NCBI RefSeq assembly: GCF_013044135.1
Contig: NZ_JABEPP010000005.1
Span: 1 to 64,000 of the forward strand
Direction: 5' to 3'
Source: Enterovirga aerilata
GTDB taxonomy: Bacteria; Pseudomonadota; Alphaproteobacteria; Rhizobiales; Beijerinckiaceae
Length of the DNA stretch: 64,000 bases
Positions 58,116 through 64,000 of the stretch are shown piece by piece; positions within the stretch are counted from its first letter, which is position 1, and each line of letters opens with the position of its first letter. The position numbers and the translations under genes are program-made. The notes under the pieces are model-generated. The model saw only the letters and a list, made by a program, of their open reading frames with translations. It ran no database searches and was not told the origin of the DNA.

Positions 58116-60389
58116 TCAGCCCTTCTGCGCTCGGATGGCCCGGAACACGGCTTCCGGTGTGAGCGGCATCTCGGTCAGGCGGACGCCGACCGCGTCGTGG
58201 ATGGCGTTGGCGATCGCCGGCGACACGCCGAAGGTCGCGCTCTCGCCGACGCCCTTGGCGCCGTAGGGGCCCGACTTCTGCTCCGCCTCGACGATGTCGT
58301 TCTCGATGCGAGCGGGCAGGTCGTGAATGCCCGGGATCTTGTAGTCCGCGAAGGACGCGTTCGTGACCTGGCCGTTGTCGTATTCCATGTTCTCGAACAG
58401 CGTGAAGCCGAGCTGCATGAGCGCCGCGCCCGATAGCTGGGTCTCGACGATCTTCGGGTTCAGAGGCCGGCCGCAATCCACGGCATTCACCATGCGCAGG
58501 ATCCTCACGTGGCCGGTCTCTGTATCGACCTCGATCTCGACGCCCGTGCCGCCGATCATCCAGAACGGCGTGACGTTGTCCGACAGGCCTGTCGCCGGAT
58601 CCGGGGACTTGTAGTCCGGGATGTAGCTCCCGACCCCCACGATATTGCCGGCCTGCATGCCGTATTTCTTCTTGAACAGGTCCTTCGGGCCGTAATTGGT
58701 GCCGGGCGGCAGGCCGAGGCTCCGGGCGAGAGCGTCAAGCTGGTCCCGCGCATGCTGGGCGGCGAGCTTCACCGCATTGCCCATGTGGAAGGTCGAGCGC
58801 GAGCCGAGCGTCGCCATGTCGTACGGCGTCACGTCGGTGTCGGGGTGGATGACCTTGACGTTCTCGGTCTCGATCCCGAGCGTCTCCCCGACGATCTGGG
58901 CCATCGCCGTGTCGGAACCCTGGCCCATGTCGACGGTCGACAGATAGAGGCTCGACGAGCCGTCGCCGTACACGTTCACAATCGCGACCGAGGTCGTGGG
59001 CGAGATCGACGCCTTGAACCCGATCGCGATGCCGCGCCCGCGCCTGAGCGGGCCGGTGCCGCGATCGAACGGCTTCGACCAGTCCATCCTGGCGACGATG
59101 TCCTCGAGCACGGCCTCGATCGCCGCGTCCTTCATGGCGGTGCCGGTCGCCTGCTCGCGGCCCTCGCGCAGGATGTTGTTGCGGCGGAACTCGACCGGAT
59201 CGATCTCCAGCTCGCGCGCGATCAGGTCCGTGTGGCTCTCGTAGGCCCAGACGAGCTGCGGGATGCCGAAGCCGCGCAGCGCGCCTGCCGGCGGCCGGTT
59301 CGTATAGAGCGCGTAGGAATCGATCGAGACGTTGTCGATGTCGTAGGGGCCGGGTGCCGTGAAGCCCGACTTCTGCGTCACGCGCGGGCCGATATCGGCA
59401 TAGGCGCCCCCGTTCCAGAACACCTCGCAGCGCCGGCCCGTGATCTTGCCGTCCTTGACCGAGCTCCTGATGCGGAACGTGCTTGCGTGCTTGGAGATCG
59501 TGTAGAACTGCTCCTCCATGGTGAGGGACAGCTTCACGGGCCGCCGCACCAGCAGCGCCAGGCACGCGACCAGCGCTTCCAGCTTGATGTAGAGCTTCGC
59601 GCCGAAGCCGCCGCCGAGATGTGGCACCACGACCCGTACGCGGTTCTCCGGCCAGCCGAGAAGGCGGGCGATCTCGATGCGCACGAAGGACGGGCTCTGC
59701 GAGGCCGTGTGGATCGTCAGCGATTCATGACCCGGGATCGCAAGCGACACCATGGGCTCCAGCGGCGTGTGCATCGTCTGCTGCGTGCGGAACTCGTGCT
59801 CGAACACGCGATCGGCGGCCGCGAATGCCGCGTCGACGTCGCCGCGGCGGAGCTGGTAGTCGAGGGCCACGTTAGTGTCGCGGCGCCCGACCAGGTGCTT
59901 CAGGTCCGGGAAGGTTCCGGCCGGCTTCAGGACCTCGTGCACGACCGCCCTGGAGGTGACCGCCTCCACCTCGTCGAAGACCGGCTCCAGCTCCTCGTAC
60001 TCGGCGGTGATGAGCTGGACGGCCTCGGCCGCGACATACGGGTCCTCGGCCAGGACCACGGCCACCGGCTCGCCGACATGGCGCACCTTATCGAGCGCGA
60101 GAACCGGCTGATCGTGGAAGGCGGGCCCGTAATAGGGCTCCGGGACGACCTTCCTGATGTCCTCCCCGGTGACCACCCGGTAGACGCCCTCGACGGCCTC
60201 GGCCGCCGAGGTGTCGATCGACACGATCCGGCCGTGCGGGACGGTCGAGCGGAACACCTTGGTGTAGAGCATCCCGGGCACGACGAGATTGTGCACGTAG
60301 TCTGCCCGGCCCGTGACCTTCTCGCGCGCCTCCAGCCGCGGCACGGATCGGCCGACCTGGCCGGCCGGCATGGGTCGCATCACGTTCAT
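58116..60389 (-). CDS. Molybdopterin-binding large subunit of a xanthine dehydrogenase-family hydroxylase
   Basis: Catalytic subunit of 757 residues. MPAGQVGRSVPRLEAREKVTGRADYVHNL is the usual start, PHLGGGFGAKLYIKLEALVACLA binds the cofactor, and the active-site loop reads NRPPAGALRGFGIPQLVWAYE. The essential Glu is in GAKGVGESATFGVSPAIANAI near the end. The loop lacks the VAYRCSFR signature of true CO dehydrogenase, so it is more likely a hydroxylase or dehydroxylase of an aromatic, N-heterocyclic or CoA-linked substrate. The start overlaps the FAD subunit's stop (ATGA). Confidence 0.93.
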   Translation of the reverse strand: MNVMRPMPAGQVGRSVPRLEAREKVTGRADYVHNLVVPGMLYTKVFRSTVPHGRIVSIDTSAAEAVEGVYRVVTGEDIRKVVPEPYYGPAFHDQPVLALDKVRHVGEPVAVVLAEDPYVAAEAVQLITAEYEELEPVFDEVEAVTSRAVVHEVLKPAGTFPDLKHLVGRRDTNVALDYQLRRGDVDAAFAAADRVFEHEFRTQQTMHTPLEPMVSLAIPGHESLTIHTASQSPSFVRIEIARLLGWPENRVRVVVPHLGGGFGAKLYIKLEALVACLALLVRRPVKLSLTMEEQFYTISKHASTFRIRSSVKDGKITGRRCEVFWNGGAYADIGPRVTQKSGFTAPGPYDIDNVSIDSYALYTNRPPAGALRGFGIPQLVWAYESHTDLIARELEIDPVEFRRNNILREGREQATGTAMKDAAIEAVLEDIVARMDWSKPFDRGTGPLRRGRGIAIGFKASISPTTSVAIVNVYGDGSSSLYLSTVDMGQGSDTAMAQIVGETLGIETENVKVIHPDTDVTPYDMATLGSRSTFHMGNAVKLAAQHARDQLDALARSLGLPPGTNYGPKDLFKKKYGMQAGNIVGVGSYIPDYKSPDPATGLSDNVTPFWMIGGTGVEIEVDTETGHVRILRMVNAVDCGRPLNPKIVETQLSGAALMQLGFTLFENMEYDNGQVTNASFADYKIPGIHDLPARIENDIVEAEQKSGPYGAKGVGESATFGVSPAIANAIHDAVGVRLTEMPLTPEAVFRAIRAQKG

Positions 60390-61255
60390 TGGACTGCCCC
60401 GTTCCGGACGGCTTCCGCGAGGGCGCGCTTCACGTATACGCGCAGGAGCTCGGTCTTGTACTCGGCCGAGCCCCGGGCATCGTCGATCGTCTCGGCTTCC
60501 GTCGCGGCCGCGTCGGCGGCCCGTGCGAAAGCCGCCTCGCCTGGCTGCGCGCCCTCGAGGGCCGCCTCGGCGGCGGCGAGCCGCGTCAGCTTCTCGGTCG
60601 CGGCCGAGACCATGATGCGCGAATCCTGCACCGCGCCGTCGGTCAGCTTCAGCGAGACGGCGACGCCGAGGGCCGGCCAGTCGTCCGCCGAACGCGTCGT
60701 GCATTTCATGTAGGCGGAGGCCCAGCCGCGTTGCGGGGGAAGGATCACCTGCCTGATCAGCTCTCCTTGCGAGAGCACGGTCTCGTAATAGCCCGAGAAC
60801 AGGCTCTCGATCGCGATGCGCCGCTCGCCGGCCGGTCCCGTGACCGCGACCTCGCCGCCCAGGGACGACAGGACCGGCGGCAGGTCCATGTGGGGATCGC
60901 CATGGGCGAGATTGCCGCCGATGCGTGCCACGTTGCGCACGCGGACATTGGCGAGCCGCTTCATCGCGCGCGGGATGACGGGCGCGACCCGCATCACGTC
61001 CGCCGAGCGCTCGACCTGGGCGAGCGTCGCCATCGCGCCCAGCTTCAGGCCGCCATCGCCCGTGGCTTCCACCGCCGCGTGCTCGGGCTCGATCCCGCCG
61101 AGATCGACCAGCCGGCTCGGCTGGAAGACGCCGGCCTTCATCATCAGCATCAGCGCCGTGCCGCCGGAGAACGGGCGGACGGTCGGGTCGTCCGTATCAA
61201 GAAGTTTTATGGCCTCGCCGAGCGAGGCCGGATGGACCAGCTCGAATCCCCTCAC
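60386..61255 (-). CDS. FAD-binding medium subunit of the molybdenum hydroxylase (CoxM type)
   Basis: Flavoprotein of 289 residues. The FAD motifs VRPFSGGTALMLMMKAG (residues 27-43) and NVRVRNVARIGGNLAHGDPHMDLPP are present. No 4Fe-4S insertion like that of 4-hydroxybenzoyl-CoA reductase is seen, since the length is normal. The start codon is GTG at 61255, overlapping the stop of the CoxG-like gene (GTGA). It completes the three-subunit set. Confidence 0.92.
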   Translation of the reverse strand: MRGFELVHPASLGEAIKLLDTDDPTVRPFSGGTALMLMMKAGVFQPSRLVDLGGIEPEHAAVEATGDGGLKLGAMATLAQVERSADVMRVAPVIPRAMKRLANVRVRNVARIGGNLAHGDPHMDLPPVLSSLGGEVAVTGPAGERRIAIESLFSGYYETVLSQGELIRQVILPPQRGWASAYMKCTTRSADDWPALGVAVSLKLTDGAVQDSRIMVSAATEKLTRLAAAEAALEGAQPGEAAFARAADAAATEAETIDDARGSAEYKTELLRVYVKRALAEAVRNGAVQ

Positions 61256-61719
61256 GCGTTCGCCTCCGAAGCGGCGCCCTGGGCGAACGCCGCATTGAGA
61301 TTCTTCACGAAAGAGCGCTCCATCTCCTTCGCCTTGGACTTGAGGACGGGCTGGCCGATGCTGCCGAGCTTGCCCGCAAGCGCGACGTTCATCTCGTAGG
61401 AGACGACCGTCTGCGCGCCATCCTCTCGGAGCATCGCCGACGCGGTCGAGGTCAGGCGCCCGACTACCCCGAGAGGCGTGCCCTCGGCCTTGGCCACGAT
61501 CTTCTCGGGCGCGACCTTCTCGACGAACTCGACCGCGACCGCGAACTTGAACTTGATGTAGGCGATGCGCGTCTCGAGCGTAGCGGTGTAGCGCGTCTCG
61601 TCGATCTGCGTGAGATCGCCCACCCCTTCGATGCAGGACGCGAAGAACGGCGCATCGTTCAGCCGCGCATAGACGATATCGCGGGGAGCCGGGACGGTGA
61701 ATTCGCCGACGAACTTCAT
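61252..61719 (-). CDS. SRPBCC/CoxG family protein
   Basis: Protein of 155 residues with the START-like fold: MKFVGEFTVPAPRDIVYARLNDAPFFASCIEGVGDL, then ETRIAYIKFKFAVAVEFVEK, GVVGRLTSTASAMLRED and VALAGKLGSIGQPVLKSKAKEM. In carbon monoxide dehydrogenase operons CoxG helps membrane anchoring; similar genes accompany many molybdenum hydroxylases. It overlaps both neighbours by 4 bp. Confidence 0.9.
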   Translation of the reverse strand: MKFVGEFTVPAPRDIVYARLNDAPFFASCIEGVGDLTQIDETRYTATLETRIAYIKFKFAVAVEFVEKVAPEKIVAKAEGTPLGVVGRLTSTASAMLREDGAQTVVSYEMNVALAGKLGSIGQPVLKSKAKEMERSFVKNLNAAFAQGAASEANA

Positions 61720-62525
61720 CGTGCAGCCTCGATGAGCTGGCGCAGCTCCGCTGCGATCACGTCGGGCACCTCCAGGGGCGTCAGATGCCGCCCGCCCTTC
61801 ACGACGTTGAGGGTCGAACCCGCAATGGCGGCATGAATCGCCTCCGCCATCGCGGGCGGCGTCGCGTAATCCTCCTCGCCGACCACGATCCGGGTCGGGA
61901 CCTTGATGCCTGGAAGCAGCGCGCGAAGATCGGCAGCGCCGAGCATGCGGCAGCTTTCGGCATAGGCCCGGACGTCGTTCTTCAGGAACACGTCCACGCT
62001 CTCCTGGACCAACCCGGGATTGGCCGCCCGGAACGCGTCGCCGAACCAGCGCGTCTGCTGGAAGCCGACCAGCGCGCCAAGACCTTCCGTTATGCCCTTC
62101 TCGGCGCGCTCGGCCCATTGCCGCGGCGCGTCCGGCCCGTACCAGGCGGTCGTGTCGAAGAGGCCGAGACCCGTCACCTTGTCGCCATGCCGGCCCGCGA
62201 AGGCCAGCGTCACGCAGCCGCCCATCGAAGCCCCGCCGACGACGGCCTGCTCCCAGCCGATCTCCGCGAAGACCGCCGCAAGATCGTCGGCGAAGAGCTC
62301 GACCGTATAGGGCCCGGCCGGCTTGTCCGAGGCGCCATGCCCGCGGCAATCCCAGGTCAGCACGGTCGCGGCGTCGGCTAGCCGCTCGGCGACCGGCCTC
62401 CAGAAGCTGCCGTCCATGGCGAGCGAATGGGTCAGGGCGACGCGGCCCGGGCCCGAGCCGATCAGCTCGTAGCTCAACCTCGTGCCGTCCGCCGCAATGG
62501 CCGTGCCTGTCCGTGGGGCCTGCAA
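61716..62525 (-). CDS. Alpha/beta hydrolase (3-oxoadipate enol-lactonase-like)
   Basis: Hydrolase of 269 residues. The start appears to be TTG at 62525, with AGGGAG 6-7 bases upstream. Motifs: LTHSLAMDGSFWRPV, WDCRGHGASDKPAGPYT, nucleophile Ser in VVGGASMGGCVTLAF, IVVGEEDYATPP for the acid and KGGRHLTPLEVPD for the catalytic His. The pattern resembles PcaD-type lactonases. As first gene of the molybdenum hydroxylase operon it may hydrolyse a ring-opened or lactone product. Confidence 0.88.
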   Translation of the reverse strand: MQAPRTGTAIAADGTRLSYELIGSGPGRVALTHSLAMDGSFWRPVAERLADAATVLTWDCRGHGASDKPAGPYTVELFADDLAAVFAEIGWEQAVVGGASMGGCVTLAFAGRHGDKVTGLGLFDTTAWYGPDAPRQWAERAEKGITEGLGALVGFQQTRWFGDAFRAANPGLVQESVDVFLKNDVRAYAESCRMLGAADLRALLPGIKVPTRIVVGEEDYATPPAMAEAIHAAIAGSTLNVVKGGRHLTPLEVPDVIAAELRQLIEAAR

Positions 62526-62655
62526 ATCCGTCTCCCTCTCGGCGCGTCTCGGGCTCGCGGCCGCATGCGCTCGGCGCGGCTGAAGCTGCGCGCCAATTTG
62601 AAGCCGTTCTGAGCAAGGCCTCTCGCCGGCACAAACGAAAGCTTTTCAGATCACG

Positions 62656-62670
62656 ATTAGATTTTGTAAT
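62656..62670. promoter_or_regulatory. LysR-type box ATTA-N7-TAAT
   Basis: ATTAGATTTTGTAAT is a perfect ATTA/TAAT inverted repeat with the T-N11-A spacing typical of LysR-family sites. It lies 21 bp before the LysR start and 130 bp before the divergent hydrolase start, in the only AT-rich part of this gap. Confidence 0.55.
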
Positions 62671-62691
62671 CCGACCGACGATCTCCGGGAG

Positions 62692-63648
62692 ATGCGAGCC
62701 TTGCGACGACTGCCATCCATGTCCGGACTGCGGGCCTTCGAAGCGACGGCGCGGCATCTCAGCTTCACGCGCGCCGCGACGGAGCTGAACCTGACCCAGG
62801 GCGCGGTGAGCCATCAGATCAAGAATCTCGAGGATCTGCTCGGCCTCAAGCTCTTCTCGCGCGACGGGAACGCGATCCGCCTCACCGAGGCGGGATACGA
62901 GTACCTGGCCTCTGCCCGCGCCGCCCTGACGGAGGTGCTGGTTGCGACCGATCGGGCGATCGAGCGCCAGCGGGGGGATATCCTCACGATCGCCTGTCTC
63001 GGCACATTCTCGATCAAGTGCCTCATCCCCAATCTGGGCGACTTCTCACGCCGTCATCCCAGCATCGGATTGCGGGTCAGGACGCTGTCGCCGTCCATGC
63101 ACATGGCGCCGCAGGATTACGACGTCTCGATCCAGTACGGATCCAGCGAGGACTGGCCCGACATGATCGCCCGCAAGATCATGCGGGAGGAGCTGTTCCC
63201 GGTATGCTCGCCCGCGCTTCTCGATCTGAATGGCGGCTTGAAGGCACCGTCCGATCTGGTCCGCCACACCGTCATCCGGACCGCGTCTCCCTTCATCCTG
63301 CGCGACGACTGGCCGCTCTGGCTGGAGAGGGCCGGCGTCCCCGGTATCGGCTTCGCCGGCGAGATCAGTTGCGACCTCCTCTATCCCTCCTACCAGGCCG
63401 CCATGGAGGGGCTGGGCGTCGCCATGGGCCGGAGCGCCGTGGTCGCGGCCGACATCCGGGCGGGCCGCCTGATCGAACCCTTCTCGATCCGCCTGCCTTC
63501 CTCTCTCGGCTACCACGTGGTGATCGGCGAGGAGCGGGCGAAGCTTGCGAAGGTGCAGCTCTTCTGCGAGTGGGCACTCGAGCGCCTCGGCGGCGCCGCG
63601 CCGCTCCCGGCCCCCTCCCGCCTCGCCATCCGGCCAGACGCTGCATGA
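62692..63648 (+). CDS. LysR-family transcriptional regulator (GcvA-like)
   Basis: Regulator of 318 residues. Winged helix: PSMSGLRAFEATARHLSFTR, then AATELNLTQGAVSHQIKNLEDLL. The effector domain has LTIACLGTFSIKCLIPNLGDFSRRHPSIGL, QDYDVSIQYGSSEDW and PSYQAAMEGLGVAMGRSAVVAADIRAGRL, the GcvA pattern. It is divergent from the molybdenum hydroxylase operon, with a LysR-type box between, so control of that operon is likely. Its stop overlaps the RidA start (ATGA). Confidence 0.93.
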   Translation: MRALRRLPSMSGLRAFEATARHLSFTRAATELNLTQGAVSHQIKNLEDLLGLKLFSRDGNAIRLTEAGYEYLASARAALTEVLVATDRAIERQRGDILTIACLGTFSIKCLIPNLGDFSRRHPSIGLRVRTLSPSMHMAPQDYDVSIQYGSSEDWPDMIARKIMREELFPVCSPALLDLNGGLKAPSDLVRHTVIRTASPFILRDDWPLWLERAGVPGIGFAGEISCDLLYPSYQAAMEGLGVAMGRSAVVAADIRAGRLIEPFSIRLPSSLGYHVVIGEERAKLAKVQLFCEWALERLGGAAPLPAPSRLAIRPDAA

Positions 63649-64000
63649 ACTTCATCACCACCGAAGACGCCCCTCCCGCCGGCGGCCATTACAGCCAGGC
63701 GGTCACTGCGAACGGCCTTCTCTTCGTGGCCGGCCAATTGCCGATCCGGCTCGGGGGCGGCATCCCCGACGGCATCGAAGCGCAGACCAGGCAGGCTCTC
63801 GCCAATGTCGAGGCCATCCTCAAGGCTGCCGGCTCCGGGCTCGACCGTGTCGTCAGCGCGACCGTCTATGTCAGCGACATCGAGCTCTGGCCCGAGGTGA
63901 ACCGCGTCTATGCCGAGATCTTCGGGGTCCATCGTCCGGCGCGGACCGTAGCCGTGTCGCCGCAGCTTCATTACGGCGCTCTCGTCGAGGTTCAGGCCAT
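63645..64000 (+). CDS. RidA/YjgF family protein, 3' end outside the window
   Basis: The first 118 codons are visible. AGGHYSQAVTANGLLFVAGQLPI is the family's N-terminal motif, followed by QTRQALANVEAILKAAGSGLDRVVSATVYVSDIELWPEVNRVYAEIF and RPARTVAVSPQLHYGALVEVQA, which includes the conserved Arg of the ligand site. Proteins of this group deaminate reactive enamines or imines; some act on catabolic intermediates. Translation is coupled to the LysR gene by a 4-bp overlap. Confidence 0.9.
   Translation, partial: MNFITTEDAPPAGGHYSQAVTANGLLFVAGQLPIRLGGGIPDGIEAQTRQALANVEAILKAAGSGLDRVVSATVYVSDIELWPEVNRVYAEIFGVHRPARTVAVSPQLHYGALVEVQA

Noticed and set aside
58116-60389. Carbon monoxide dehydrogenase large subunit (coxL)
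   Set aside because: The operon resembles cox in having a CoxG-like gene, but the active-site loop reads GALRGFG rather than the VAYRCSFR of true CO dehydrogenase.
58509-60713. A 734-codon plus-strand frame opposite the molybdopterin subunit
   Set aside because: Antisense shadow, rich in Arg, Asp and His; the large subunit explains the sequence.

Overview
The window is high-GC bacterial chromosome, most likely from an alphaproteobacterium of the Hyphomicrobiales type. The reasons are GC-rich codon use, many orphan periplasmic binding proteins, GcvA-like LysR regulators, an Irr-like operator in front of a siderophore receptor, and close matches to the Rhodopseudomonas-type alicyclic acid pathway (BadH, BadI). 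This assignment is inference. I saw no tRNA or rRNA genes.

Layout. 1-2.6 kb: the end of a TcuB-like gene, a Bug-type receptor and a divergent ABC-type binding protein. 2.65-10.2 kb (minus): a tight seven-gene operon of CoA transferase, Bug receptor, thiolase, OB-fold protein, thiolase, acyl-CoA ligase and Bug receptor. 10.2-11 kb: non-coding, with an IS3-family remnant. 11-14.5 kb (minus): a cyclohexanecarboxyl-CoA block (badI, hydratase, badH, acyl-CoA dehydrogenase). 14.8-21 kb (plus): two copies of a [CoA ligase + periplasmic binding protein] cassette, then a MaoC-like protein. 21-23.7 kb (minus): TetR regulator, nitroreductase, CoA transferase. 23.9-27.2 kb: a winged-helix/ATPase regulator cut short beside a broken IS481 transposase and a broken Bug gene. 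27.4-35 kb (plus): a second thiolase/thiolase/OB-fold operon with a metallo-beta-lactamase-fold hydrolase, a collapsed CoA ligase, an enoyl-CoA hydratase and a pair of acyl-CoA dehydrogenases. 35-35.9 kb: a scar joining a truncated alcohol dehydrogenase to a relic type I-E CRISPR locus (cas1 tail, shortened cas2, one repeat). 36-41.4 kb (minus): a ferrisiderophore uptake and reduction operon. 42-48 kb (minus): ALDH, MmgE/PrpD, ADP-forming acyl-CoA ligase and acyl-CoA dehydrogenase, with a divergent LysR gene. 49-54 kb (minus): HyuA/HyuB and a class III aminotransferase. 54.4-57.4 kb (plus): LysR, flavin reductase, binding protein. 57.6-62.5 kb (minus): a three-subunit molybdenum hydroxylase with a CoxG-like protein and an alpha/beta hydrolase. 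62.7-64 kb: LysR and RidA.

How it works together. Almost every operon is CoA-ester catabolism of small carboxylic, alicyclic or aromatic acids: activation by ligases and CoA transferases, dehydrogenation, hydration, ring opening by BadI, and thiolase-like C-C chemistry. Four ABC-type binding proteins and three intact Bug receptors are embedded among these operons, but the window holds no permease. Two operons more than 8 kb apart share an ungapped 45-bp upstream element, which points to common control.

The most unusual points are the relic CRISPR-Cas scar, the shared 45-bp element, the duplicated ligase/binding-protein cassette, and thiolase/OB-fold modules whose thiolases lack the usual catalytic cysteine.
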